From the NCBI GenBank assembly GCA_965240325.2, contig OZ251229.1, positions 2,666,001 to 2,730,000 on the forward strand: DNA of 64,000 nucleotides, written 5' to 3'. This DNA is from Rebecca billardiae RCC1528 (lineage: Eukaryota; Haptophyta). Under the pieces are notes generated by a model that saw only the letters and a list, made by a program, of their open reading frames with translations, searched no databases and had not been told where the DNA came from. Below are positions 41,967 to 53,173 of this stretch, one piece after another (position 1 is the stretch's first letter; each line of letters starts with the position of its first letter). The position numbers and the translations under genes were made by a program.

Positions 41967-44394
41967 ATCATACTGCAATCGGCTGAGCGACGGCTGACGA
42001 CGATGACCCTGATGCCAGGCTCAGGCTCGAGGCTGCCTGCGCATGATATCGTCCATCATAGAGTCAGTAGAGTAGAGGCGACAGAGAGCCAGAGAGAGAG
42101 TCAGAGAGTCTCGATCGGACGAGAGAGATGACAGGAGTGATGAGGTGAGAGAGACTAGGTGGGTCCCTCCCAACTGGGGCGATGTTCTGGCGCACTCAGA
42201 ATGGCGTCCTAGATTTCGTCTCTCACCCAGAATCGACGCTATAAATGCGTCCCATCGGGGCGGAGCAAAAGTTTCGACCTCAAAACCTACTCCGCGTGCC
42301 GTCGCGCGGCCGAGCGCGCGCGCGCCGCGCCACTAGTGTCACATAGAGATTTTGCGAAGCGTTACTTGATGGTTATGGTGGCTAGATGGCGACATGCGAT
42401 CGGAACGACTTATTGGCAACCGTTGACACCCGACCGAACCATTTTATGAAGCAAAGAGTGGGGCTCTATGCTGTGCGCGGATACCTCCAACAAACTACAG
42501 CAAGATCGAGCAGATTACCCACTTTGTATATAGCCAATTACCCGTATATAGAACGACGGTTACCCACTTTATATTGACCGTGGATGTGGCTCACTATATA
42601 TTCAAATTCGTTCCGATATGTGGGTACGTTTGTTGGGTCATCGAATAGGCGCCGAGCGACGCGGACACAGGCAAACCGGGCCGCAACCGGACTGCCTGCG
42701 AGTGGCAGTGTTTGTGGCGGGCTGCGTGCCGAGGCACGCATCATCGCCCGCCACCGAGCATGCCACCGTCGTCACACGGGAGCCCTCCGCCGTCGAGGCT
42801 GGACTATCAGCCAACGCCACCGCCGGAGCTTGCCGCGCTCGGCGGCTTCCGTGCTCGTACTCCGCGTGTCACCGGTCGTCGTATGCCCACCCGCGTGAGG
42901 CCGCCACCAGTCCACGACTACCGCAGCTGCAGCCCATGCCGTCGACGATACCTCCTACAATCTTCTTGCCAGGCAGCAATACGATAGGTTCACCGACGCT
43001 GCTGCTAGGCTGAGAGCACTCAGCCAGTTGGCCGGCGAGACGTCAGATGGTTGAGCTGCTGGCCTAGCCATCACGTTGCGGCTTCCGCTCGCTCAAGTAC
43101 ACCCAACGTGACGACGAGAACGTGCTGGGCAATCATCAGACATGCGTCTGAGGGGTCTACCACGCCTAGCCGTAGATTTGCTGAGTACGAGTCTTCGCAG
43201 ATAACAAGCGGAACGAGTGGGACCACCCGATGGCAGGAGCAACAGCGTGGGGTGGCACCCGCGCCTGTCAACGCGACCGCGTTCTGTCAAGAATGGACCC
43301 ATATCCTGCGACCACGCTCGAGCACCGCATATTATGCCCACACTCGGCATAGGGAAGGATCGCTGAGCGCCTGCTGCCGCTGTCAAAGGCCCTGCTGATC
43401 TTCCTGGCGCTTGATCGTGCACACGGATGGCAAGTCAGCGTGCTCGATGCACATCGCGGCGGCTTCTCAGCATCCCAAGTCCTCAGTGCACCCATCCCAG
43501 GCCTGCTGGTCGATGATTGGTACCAACCCCCACCAAACACGCCCTCTCGGAAGTCGCCAATCGCTCACATGGCTCCCCGAGAGCCCGGGGCTGGCTGTCG
43601 TGCGTTCTCACGAGCAGCTTGCGCGCAGCCCAATTGTCACCTTCACGGTGCGTAGAGCTGCTCAAGATGGCGGGAGCGTCAAGAGTATGCACATGCCTGA
43701 TGGTGACCCATGCCTCCCGTCGCCTGACCCGCCTGTAGCGAAAAGTGACCCTGCTCGAAGGCACGGGTCGAACACCTGCCGATCGATTCAAGTTGTCTGT
43801 ACGCGTCTAGCCGGGCGAGAGTCAAACATGCGGGCACGTGCCAGGCGGGGGATGTGTGACCACGGATCCCATCCGTGAGCACGCGCAAAGCGCTGGAGCG
43901 CGCGATAGGTGTTGGCAGTAGTCTACCCGACACACGGCGGCTCGGTCGCGCTGGAGAGGCACTCCGACATCGTCGGGAGCGTTCAGATCGGACCTCGGCC
44001 GGCGGCCCGGCGATTTTCCCGAGCCGCGCCCCGCGCGAAAGAAATCCGGCCAGAGAACCCGGTAAATGTTTAAAAGACCGCTGGAAAATCGCCAGGGACC
44101 CACCTAGAGAGACGAGAGAGAGACTACGACTATTGCTAAGAGCATGCAGTCAGAGAGATATTCATATATATATATAGAATTCCTGCAATTGCATGCTGTC
44201 GCTGATCGTCCGAGCAGATTTTTTATTGTCTGCATGTAGATGAGTCAATAAATATGACGACGAATAATAATAATAATATATATGATATATGATATATTAT
44301 CAGTGTCGATATCGCCGCCCGGATATATAGATTTTTTTAAATAATATTGCAGCTTGTCGCAGCGCATTTACGAAAACCTCTGCTCACTACTTGA
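41967..44394. other. Gene-poor; repeat 42320-42930 and AT-rich tail
   Basis: No gene supported. Contains GAGA-rich sequence near 42060-42150, a dispersed repeat (next entry), and TA-rich sequence near 44160-44340. Confidence 0.45.
42320..42930 (+). repeat. Dispersed repeat related to 51800-52475
   Basis: Shares ordered blocks with the reverse complement of 51800-52475: GTGTCACATAGAGATT, TTATGGTGGCTA, ACTTATT..CAACCGTTG, AAGATCGAGCA, GGCGGGCTGCGTGCCGA and GAGCATGCCACC. Diverged, roughly 60-75% by eye. Probably two old copies of one mobile element. Confidence 0.6.
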
Positions 44395-45654
44395 TCAGGC
44401 AAGGAACGCGTTGATCCCTGTCGCTCCAAACAGCATGTCCTCCATGGAGAAGCTCTCCGTCGGGGGGACATCGACCCTGCCGTAGACGTCGTCCGGCTGC
44501 GCTGTCCTCGTGGCGCAGGCCCCAGGCGGCTCGTCGTCGGCGTCACTCGCGTCGTCATCGTCAGACACCTCGTCGTCCGCCATGGGCTCCGCGGGGTGCT
44601 CCGACCGAGTCGGGCCGCGGGCAGGAATCTCCGAGTCCGCCGGCAGTGAGCGCGTAGTATTCAGGAGCGTGGCGAACCCGAGCTCGTCTGCAGCGGTAGA
44701 GTCGCCGTTCAGCACGACGCCCTCGAGCGACGCTGGCGAGTGGCCCGCTTGCTTGCAGTGGCGCATGAGCGTGGCGCGGGAGCGCAGGTGCCGGCCGCAT
44801 GACGCGCACGGGAATGCACGGCCGCATTCCTTCATGTGCGTCGTGAGGTCCTCCTTCATGGCGTACGACTTGTCCTCGCAGCGCGAGCACACGTAGCGCC
44901 TCGGACCGGTGTAGTGGCGGCGCATGAAGTGCTTCTTCGCCTGGTACTTGGTCCGGAACGTGCTCTTGCACTCTGAGCACGGCGTGGGCTCGTCCCAGCG
45001 CGTGTTCGAGTGGAACCTCCGGGGCGCGGGTGGCGAAGGGACGGGCCGGCTGCCCGCGCCCGTCGCGCCACTCGCGACGACAAGTGGCGCGCCCGCGGGC
45101 ACGCCATGGGCGGCGGGCAATGAGCCGGCCGGCACGCCGGGTGGAGCACGTCGCTCGCTGGCCGGCATGCCGATTGCAGCACGCAGCGTATCGGCCGGCA
45201 GGCCGGCTGCCGCACTGAGCGCGCAGGCCGGCACGGCGTGCGCGAGACGTTGCGCGCCGGCTGGCACGATGGGCGCGCCGCGCAGCGCGTCCGCCGGCAC
45301 GCCGGCTGCGGCACGCAGCGCGTCCGCCGGCACGCCGGGCGCGAACTGTGGCGCACGGGGCAGCAGTGCCGCTCTCATCTGGTTGGCCATCGGCGCGACG
45401 GCGGGCGTCCAGGGTGCGGTGGCAAGAGCGCCCAGGCCGTGACTGTGCCGAGGAGGTGCAGACGCGTCCCACTCCGAGAAGAAGGACAGATCGATGGAGG
45501 AGCCGACTGTCGGCGGGCTGGGCCGCTGGATGAGGGCGGCCAGCGGGTTCGCGCGTTGCTGTGCCCTCGCCGCCTCGGCTAGAGCCAACTGCGCGAGCCG
45601 CGAGTGCCAGTCCTCGACGGCGTTGCGGGTGAGGGCGGGTGCGCTCGAGGTCAT
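44395..45654 (-). CDS. C2H2 zinc-finger protein
   Basis: 419 aa on the minus strand from ATG 45654. Three C2H2-type fingers lie at about residues 225-305: CSECKSTF...HFMRRH, CSRCEDKS...HMKEC and CASCGRHL...HCKQAGH. The second ends in Cys in place of His. Before them is an array of 12-15 aa repeats of the type GVPADALRAA (about residues 105-200), and after them an acidic tail (DDEVSDDDDASDADDE). Family knowledge: such proteins bind DNA or RNA as transcription regulators in the nucleus. The repeat array is probably disordered. Alone on its strand; no partner can be inferred. Confidence 0.75.
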   Translation of the reverse strand: MTSSAPALTRNAVEDWHSRLAQLALAEAARAQQRANPLAALIQRPSPPTVGSSIDLSFFSEWDASAPPRHSHGLGALATAPWTPAVAPMANQMRAALLPRAPQFAPGVPADALRAAAGVPADALRGAPIVPAGAQRLAHAVPACALSAAAGLPADTLRAAIGMPASERRAPPGVPAGSLPAAHGVPAGAPLVVASGATGAGSRPVPSPPAPRRFHSNTRWDEPTPCSECKSTFRTKYQAKKHFMRRHYTGPRRYVCSRCEDKSYAMKEDLTTHMKECGRAFPCASCGRHLRSRATLMRHCKQAGHSPASLEGVVLNGDSTAADELGFATLLNTTRSLPADSEIPARGPTRSEHPAEPMADDEVSDDDDASDADDEPPGACATRTAQPDDVYGRVDVPPTESFSMEDMLFGATGINAFLA

Positions 45655-46090
45655 CGTAAAATAGTCTGGTTGCGGGGGTTGTGGGTTGTGCACGAGCAGC
45701 GGCGGCAGATGGGTGCGGCTGCCGCAGCGGCAGTAATTGAATTTGTGCCGATTCGACCGATACTTCTACGCGAGAGAGCCGAGATTGCTTCGAAAATGTT
45801 GTTTCCAGATCACATCTCAGAGAGTTTGTGAAGCACGAAATGAACAACTACAAAATTCCATTTCGTCATAACCATTGAGAGCCGAAGACGAAAAAGTGCT
45901 CGTATCGTTGCGACCGCCAGCTCGCCAAATTCATTACTGGTCGCTCAGTGGTCGCCTGGTCGGGAGCGACGAACCGGCACGAACTGCAGCCGTGCAAGAC
46001 TGGAACATTCATCGACCGAAATCGTAACAACACGGCCTGTCAGTCCGGTAATGTCGTTCCGTCCAGCCCGGACTTCCCGCCCCCCGCAAG

Positions 46091-47587
46091 ATGACGTCCA
46101 CTGCGGAGGCGCCGTGGGAGAGCGCCGTCGAGCGGGCTGTGCTGGTGAAGGGTGGGCGCGTGCTGCTCGAGGGGGAGACCACGGCGTGGGACAACAGCCT
46201 CCGCCTCCAGTTCACGTTCGTCTCGTCGGCGGACGGCGCGTGCCGCCGGCCGCGCGAGCTCGAGGAGCTCGTGTGCCTGCCGATGCTCGCCGTCTCCGCG
46301 CACGCGCGGTACGCGGGCCTGTGGGCGATCGAGCGGGTGGACGAGCGCGAGATGACCTGCATCGTGCCGCGCTACGAGGGCGACGCCCCGCCGCCCCCCA
46401 CCTTCGACGTCACGTGGTCGCAGAAGCGCGCGGACGGCAACCTGTGCGCCGTGCGGTTTGGCGCGCAGGACGCGAGCACGCCGCGCGCGCGGATCGCCCC
46501 GCCGCTGCGCTTCCATGCGCGCGCGACCGTCTTCTCCGTGGACAGCATCGACACGGTGAACCAGTCGTTCCACGCCGACGTCGCCATCGAGTACCGCCTG
46601 CGCGCCATCTGCAACGAGCCCAACGAGCCGCTCACGCTCGAGCTGCTGCGCGCTTACGGGTTCAGGCCAGAACTCGTGGACACGCTCAACACGTCGGCGG
46701 TGGACCAGCTGGAGCGGTGGAGCTCGGTGTCGAAGAACAGCGAGCGGCGCTCGAAGGTGGACTACTCCGTCCGGCTGCGCGCCAGGGCCACCTTCACCGA
46801 GGAGTTCGAGCTCGCGCACTTCCCGTTCGACGAGCAGCCGGTCACGATCCGTACGACCGTCAACCTGCCGAGCACGCGCGCGCTCGTGCTGCCCAACGGC
46901 GAGTACCCGTCGATCTTCCTGAGCATGAACTTCCAGCTCTCGTCGATGTTCGACCTGCCGCTCGGCAAGCACGTGCGCGCCGAGCCCAGCCTCTCCGACC
47001 CGCTCGAGAGCGCGATCCAGCTCGAGTACCCTAGGCTGGCGTTCGCGGTCGTGCTGCGCCGAAAATACGGGTACTTTCTCAACCACGTCGCCATCCCGGT
47101 GTCGACGATCACGGTGATCGCGCCGCTCTCGGCGGCGACGGAGCCGGACGGCTCGCGCATGGGCACGGGCGACCGCCTCGCCTTCGCCGTCACCCTGCTC
47201 CTCACCGCCATCGCGTACAAGTTCGTCATCGCGTCCGCGCTGCCGCAGGTGAGCTACCTGACGACGGTGGAGGCGTACACGCTCGTCTGCTTCGGCTTCA
47301 TGTGGGCGAACGTGGTCGAGGCGGCGCTGTGGCCGTCGTTCGCGTACCGCCGCGTGCGCGCGGGGACGGAGGACGAGGGCGTGGCCGAGATCTTCAACGA
47401 ATGGCTCTGGGCGCTGGCGTACCTGCTCGTCTTCGCGACGTACAATCTTGTCTTCTGGCTGCGCGTGCGCTCGCAGCTGGCGGCGCGCGCGCGCGAGCGC
47501 AGCGCCGAGCTCGACGCGCTCGAGGGCCAGGCGGTCGCGGTCACCAAGCAGCGCAGCGGCGTGACGGCGTCTTCGTCGGCTGATTAG
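46091..47587 (+). CDS. Pentameric ligand-gated ion channel subunit (Cys-loop superfamily fold)
   Basis: 498 aa, single exon. The extracellular beta-sandwich (about 90-320) includes ATVFSVDSIDTVNQSFHADV and the Pro-loop block FELAHFPFDEQPV (about 238-250). The bounding cysteines of the animal Cys-loop are absent, as in bacterial channels. Four membrane segments follow: M1 about 326-348 (after RKYGYFLNHVAIPVS), M2 about 361-384 (RLAFAVTLLLTAIAYKFV), M3 about 395-418 and M4 about 437-460. The M2-M3 link ALPQVSYLTTVEAYT is the conserved P..SYLT pattern. No obvious signal peptide, so the start may be incomplete. Ligand and ion selectivity cannot be read. A bestrophin-like gene follows 254 bp downstream on the same strand. 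Confidence 0.82.
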   Translation: MTSTAEAPWESAVERAVLVKGGRVLLEGETTAWDNSLRLQFTFVSSADGACRRPRELEELVCLPMLAVSAHARYAGLWAIERVDEREMTCIVPRYEGDAPPPPTFDVTWSQKRADGNLCAVRFGAQDASTPRARIAPPLRFHARATVFSVDSIDTVNQSFHADVAIEYRLRAICNEPNEPLTLELLRAYGFRPELVDTLNTSAVDQLERWSSVSKNSERRSKVDYSVRLRARATFTEEFELAHFPFDEQPVTIRTTVNLPSTRALVLPNGEYPSIFLSMNFQLSSMFDLPLGKHVRAEPSLSDPLESAIQLEYPRLAFAVVLRRKYGYFLNHVAIPVSTITVIAPLSAATEPDGSRMGTGDRLAFAVTLLLTAIAYKFVIASALPQVSYLTTVEAYTLVCFGFMWANVVEAALWPSFAYRRVRAGTEDEGVAEIFNEWLWALAYLLVFATYNLVFWLRVRSQLAARARERSAELDALEGQAVAVTKQRSGVTASSSAD

Positions 47588-47841
47588 TGATTGATGCGTC
47601 GGCGTGAGACTCATCGCAGCAGCCTGAGGCAGCTCAATCGCGCGCTGCCATGCCCATTGCCAGGCAAAAAGATTGAGTAGTCGACTTGGTCAATATGACC
47701 ATCTCGCGCTCAAGATCTGGGCGGCGCAATATTCATCACTCATCAGCCTGCTGAGATATCGTCGCGTAAACATTGTTCATCGATCAACCCTCCCGGCTCC
47801 CGACCGGCGGCGGTCCCGACTGGCCCCCTCGCGCCGGCGCG

Positions 47842-49816
47842 ATGCCGCAGGTCGAGCCGGCCGCGGCCTCGCCCACGCGCGCGCAAGCGGTCGCGATGCG
47901 CGGCGTCGAGCGCGCTGCGCGCAGCCAGGGTGACTCGCACACGACGTGCTGCGACGAGACGCGCGGCTGCCTCGGCGGGGAGATGGACGCGGCGGTGATC
48001 TACTCCGAGTCGGGGCACGTCGCGCAGTACGACGTCGGCCGGCTGTACCGGCTGGGCTTCCTGCAGTTCCTCCGCGGTACCGTCTTCGACGACCCGTTCA
48101 TCTGGCTGCAGCTCCTCCTCGTGCTCGGCACGTCGGCGGCGATCGGCGTCGCGCTCGCGCTCGCGGCGGTCGAGGAGGAGACGGCGCGCGCGCACGTCGA
48201 GCGGCTGCGCACCATCTCGCTCTCGATGCAGGGCCTCTCGGCGTTCTTCCTCGGCCTCTTCGTCTCGCTCGTCATCGTCACGTGGAAGGACGTGCGGTAC
48301 GGCACCATCGGCCAGCTGTTTGGCGCGACCATCAACATCGCGACCGTCGCGGGCTACTCGTTCGCGGGCAGCTCGATGCGGCTCAAGGCGCTGCGCATGC
48401 GCGTGATGCGCTACCTGCTGCTCGCGTTCACGCTGATGTGCATGGAGGCGCGAAATGAGGTGCGCGTCGCCGAGCTCGTCGAGGCCAAGCTCATCACCCT
48501 GGCCGAGGTGTCCATCCTGAAGGGCGTGCCGACCAAGGCGCAGGCGGTGTACGCGTGGACGGTCGCGCTCGTGCTCGGCGCGCAGGACGCGGGGCTGGGC
48601 AAGTGCCTGGGCACGGACCGCCGGCTGTTCATCGAGCAGATCTTCCGCGCGCGCGGCAAGGTGGGCAACGCCCACATGTACGTCAGCAACCAGCTGCCGC
48701 TACCGTGAGCGCCGCCGCCTCCGCGGCGGCGGCGGCGGCGGCCGCCGCCGCCGCCGCAGCCGCCGCGTCGCCGCCGCCGCGTCGCCGCGCCGCGCCGCGC
48801 TCGCCGACGCGCGGCCCGCCCCGCCCCGCCCGCGGCGGCGCAGGTACACCGCGCTGATCGCGATCGTGGTGAAGCTCACGCTGATCGTCGAGACGCTGCG
48901 CGGCGGCGCCGAGCTGTATGTCGCCTCCTTCGACGACCGCTGGGAGATGCTCACGAGCGCACTCACGCTCGTGCTTCTGTGCGTCGTGTACCAGGGCTGC
49001 CTCAACCTGCACCTGGTGCTCTCCAACCCGTTCGGGCACGACACGGCGGACTTCCCGCAGTCCAAGCTGTTCCGCACGCTCGCCTCCGCCGTGCACACGC
49101 AGCTCGCCTCGCCCACGATGGCCGCGCACATCGCCGCGGAGATCACCGACCTGAGCTCGGCCGTCGAGCCGACGGCCACGCCGGCCGCCAGCCCCGGCCG
49201 GCTGAAGAAGATGATGCCCGCCCTCTTCGAGCGGAGGCGCGCGTCGAGCGACGCGCTGTGGGAGGGGATCGCCGCGCTGGAGACCGCCGTCGAGATGAGC
49301 GCCGCCGGCGCGCAGCAGCTCTCCGACGACGACGCCACCGCCTCCGAGCAGATTCTCGCCGTGCCGGGGCCGCAGCTCGGCTGGCCGGCGTCGATGCCGA
49401 CGCCAAAACAGGCGTCGCCGCCGCGGCGGCAGCGCTCGAGCCGCACGCTCGCGTGGACGCCGGGCCGCGCGCCGCGCGGCAGCGGGGCGCGTGGCAGCGG
49501 GCTGCTGCAGCCGCCCGCGGGCAGCGTCAGCGAGAGGGCCACCGACCGCGCCGACGCCGCGCCTGCCGCCGTGCGCGCCGGCCGCGGCAGCGACGGCAGC
49601 GACGCGCCAGGTTTCGCTGGCCCGCCCCGCGCCAGCCCTGCCGCCCGAGGCGGGAGCGGGCGCAGCCTGCTGGGGCTCGCCGCACTGCAGGTGCCGTGCG
49701 CGGACGGCATCAGATCCGAGCGCGCGTCGGCGTCGTCGTCGTGCGGCGAGTCGGCCGCGCCGCGGCCCAGCACGATCGGCCGCGCAGACGACAGAGCCAG
49801 AGCCGCGCGCTGCTGA
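47842..49816 (+). CDS. Bestrophin-like anion channel; 2 exons
   Basis: Exons 47842-48704 and 48844-49816 give 611 aa. The split proline codon (CC|G) rebuilds QLPLPYTALIAI, matching the bestrophin P.PL.Y segment. Four membrane helices can be seen: about 90-115 (PFIWLQLLLVLGTS), 135-160 (GLSAFFLGLFVSLVIV), 300-312 after the splice, and around SALTLVLLCVVYQG. NPFGHDTADFP is the acidic bestrophin calcium-clasp-like motif. Bestrophins are pentameric chloride/bicarbonate channels; in algae some act in the plastid. The C-terminal 270 residues are low-complexity. ATG 47842 was chosen as first in frame; ATG 47983 (MDAAVIYSESGH) would fit bestrophin N-termini as well. The 139-nt intron is nearly all GCC/GCG repeats. 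Confidence 0.8.
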
Positions 49817-50141
49817 GCCTGCTCGAGGATGCTCCAGGGGGGATCAGACTGAGTCTGCCGCGACCGACGAAATCGTAGTGGATCATCACGGCGGCACATT
49901 ATATTACTGATGAATTACTACTACGACTACTAGTATATATAGTGATTGATGCCGTCGTATTCTGATGGCTTATGATCCGCCATCCGGGCCGTGAGGCCGA
50001 TGCTGCGGAGTCCCTGTATGATTAAACTGCATCATGGCCTACTACTAATCGTCTAATAATGTCGTGATCATCTGAAGCCGAGTGACATTCGGTACTACTA
50101 CTCTACTCATGCACTGACACTAGCTTACTCCGGGCTGGCTC

Positions 50142-50196
<55 letters not shown>

Positions 50197-50633
50197 CTAG
50201 CACTCATCAGTACAGTCTGTATAGGGGGTCCATCTGATTAAATCGAGTTTTGATTTCTTTTCTTTTCCTTTTCAGAACTTGTTCGGCGTGTTTTCGCGAT
50301 CGGCAGATTCCAAATCCGCGCTCGGCTCGGCCCGGCGCGGGAGCGGAGCTCTGAACGGGGTCGGCAAGGCTGATGGCCCTCGTCGACGGCCGTCCGCTCG
50401 CCATTGGGCGCGCCCACATCGGCGCAGGCGCCTCGCCGAGCGACTCGGTGGACACGGACACGTAGCCACGGTTCGTGTGGACCGGGCTCTCGTTGGGAGT
50501 CGCTGGCCAAACGACGCTCGTGCTTCATCATTTGAATCTGCGTGCTCGACGTGTGCTGCTCGCGACCAAGGAGCGCGTCCTGGGAGCACGTGCAGGAGAG
50601 CAATACGGAGACGAACATGCGCAATATGGTGGG
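49817..50633. other. Intergenic with (TA)n tract
   Basis: No gene seen. About 45 bp of TA repeat at 50147-50192. Confidence 0.6.
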
Positions 50634-51802
50634 ATGGGCATCGACAACGACTGGACACTGTCTCCTTCCCCACCCGTCGCTGCCATCTCGCCCTCGGACG
50701 TGCCCGCGACGCCTCTGCCGCAAGGGCCAGCTGCCGCCGACCAACTTGCGGACCGCTGTGCCGGGCATGACGAGGTCCAGGGCGCGGCAGATGATGATGC
50801 ACGCGTGCCCATGGGTGTGTGCGACCCGCCCGAGGTCCCTGCCGGCACCGCCGAGGGGCTCGCCTCCTCCGCGGACGGCCTCGACTGTGAGCAACCGTGC
50901 AGGCCCGAGCTACGGCCTGACGTCAACGTCAGCGCGCAGCAGCTCGAGGAGACGGCGGTGGCGGCGCGCGCCATCCACGTGCTACAGCCTTCGACCAGCT
51001 GGCGCGTGGCCGGCACTCGCCCGCGGTACGCATCGGTGCTCGACTTCATGCTCCTCGACCTCCTCCGCACGCTCGTGGTCTCGTGGAGCTCATGCTTGAG
51101 AACTTGAAGAAGCACAAGCCGTTGGTCAGAGTGTTCACCCCTGCGTGCGCCCAGACCGCGCGCGACGGTCGGACGAAGAAGCCCAAGGCGCTCACGCTCG
51201 TCTGCGAGGATGCGCTCGGCATCTCGTTGCGCCACGACTCGCCGCGGCTCGAGGTGATCGGCATCTGGCTGATGACCGTGCACAGGTGGTGGAAGGGCAA
51301 GCACGAGGACATGGAGCGCATCCTGAGCCGGAAGCAGGGCGCGTCGGCGGCGGAGAGGAAGGCGGAGCTGGATGTCGACGACACGTCGCTGGGCGCCGGC
51401 GACGACAGCTGCCCCTTCCGCGACCTCTACTCGCCCCCCGACGCCAGCGCGCCGCGCGCGTCCGCAGCAGGCCGCGTGCAGGTGCAGCTGCACGAGCAGC
51501 GCGTGACTCCTGCTGAGCACGCGATCATCTTGGAGCAGCAGGTGCGCCTGACGGAGCAGCAGGTGGAGCTGAACTCGTCGCGCAAGGCGATCGCGCGCGC
51601 CGTCGCCGACGCTGCGCGCGCCAGCTTGCGCGCCAACGCAACCGAGCGCAGCGCGCGCGGGGGCACAGATCGAGCTGCGGCCGAGCGGGCTGCCATGGCT
51701 GCCGACTGCGCCGAGTTCGAGCGCGAGAGGAGAGCGCCGGAGCTCGAGGGCGAGCGCGCGGCGAAGCGCGCGCAGTCCGCCGCAGTACTGGTGGACCGGT
51801 GA
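50634..51802 (+). pseudogene. Frameshifted ORF, coiled-coil protein, probably element-borne
   Basis: Two overlapping open frames (50634-51107 and 51092-51802) read as parts of one protein if shifted by one base near 51050-51090. Part 1 is acidic and Pro-rich and ends with RYASVLDFMLLDLLRT. Part 2 starts LMLENLKKHKPLVRVF, has IGIWLMTVHRWWKGKHED, then a helical Gln/Ala/Arg-rich tail likely to form a coiled coil. No family was recognised. The 3' end runs directly into a dispersed repeat shared with 42320-42930, which suggests the ORF belongs to a mobile element. A small intron is an alternative to a frameshift. Confidence 0.4.
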
Positions 51803-52475
51803 CGCCCTCGCGTGGGCTAGGGTACGACGAACGGCGACGACGCCGGTGACACAGAGCACGGGCACGGAAGTCGCCGAACGGACCGCGGCAAGCTCGGGCT
51901 CGGCGGCGGCGACTGCTAGTCTGCGCACGCAAGCCTCGATGGCGGAGGACTCTCTCACGACTATGGGGATGGTGGCATGCTCAGAGGTGGGCTTGGTAGT
52001 GTGCTTCGGCACGCAGCCCGCCGCCCGCATCAGGTCCGTCCGGGCCTGCTGCGGCACGGTTCGAGTGGCATGAGCCCGCGGTCTCCGCGCGGCGGCGCGG
52101 CCTATTCGGATGACCCGGCACGAATAGTGAACAAGGTACCCCCATATTGACAGCACCCTGAATATATATTTAAAACGCACCCGCTTTATATAATAAACGG
52201 GTAGACATGCGCATATATACGGGTACGTGTCTCTAATTAAATGGGTAACATGCTCGATCTTGGAGTAGTTTTTCCTCGCCCTCTACGCGCACTCATCGTG
52301 CCTTCTAAAAATCAGCAATTCCACCGTAATTTTATTTGGGCGGGTTGCAACGGTTATGAATAAGTATGTTCGACGATATACCGTCATTTAGCCGCCATAA
52401 CAAGTCGTTGACGTTTGGCTGAATCTGTATGTGACACAGTGGCGCAGCTGGCGCGCGCGCACGACCGCGTGACGG
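51800..52475 (-). repeat. Dispersed repeat, second copy (minus)
   Basis: Diverged inverted copy of 42320-42930; includes a TA-rich segment with repeated ACCCGTATATA-like blocks near 52140-52250. Confidence 0.6.
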
Positions 52476-53173
52476 CACGCGGAGTCGGTTTTGCGTGCTT
52501 CTGACGGCTGGGCTGGGTTCCGGGACATATTTGTGGGTGCCTTCGCAAGCGCCTCGCTCGTCAGACACCTAAATCGCATAGTTGTCGAAAATCACAAATC
52601 AGTGGGCTGCTGTCATGGACCCCCTATTAACTCAGTACTCACTGCACTGCTTAGCAGACGCCTGTGCACAGTCGTATAAACTATAATACAGTTTACTAAG
52701 AATAAGAGACGCACACAGCTCAGGCAGGCGAGCGAGTATAGACTAATTCAATTATTCTTAGAGTGATATAGACTAAGCTATATATATATATATAGTTCAG
52801 CGGGAGTTCTAAACGCCGCGCCGTGAGTGGAACGGCTAGTTTCCGAGACCGTACGGCAGTCATGAGCATCAACTATCAAGTAGCTGAATCGTTCTGAACG
52901 GACCGCATAACTCCGAAAGCTAGCTAAGCTTGTCGTGAGTCTTACAGTTTATTTGTTTTAACGTGCGTAAGGCTCACGGTGACAGTAGCTAGCTTGCTCG
53001 GTGTCTTTGGTCGGTGGTACGTGATCAAGAGTACGCTTGCAAGGGGGAGTACGTACAGTCATCAGTGAAAACAGTGACGATGAAGATGAGCTGGGCACGC
53101 CCTGCTATCTAGCTCTGCTCGCTAATGAACGACTTCACGAATGTTCGCTCCCGGACGGGCCGAACGGGACAGG
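52476..53173. other. Intergenic upstream of ZDS
   Basis: Contains dispersed motif copy b (52681-52730) and a short TA tract near 52780-52793. No gene seen. Confidence 0.5.
52681..52730 (-). repeat. Short dispersed motif, copy b
   Basis: Reverse complement of the motif at 32924-32978 and 61739-61783, without the 10-bp insertion seen in copy a. Confidence 0.7.
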
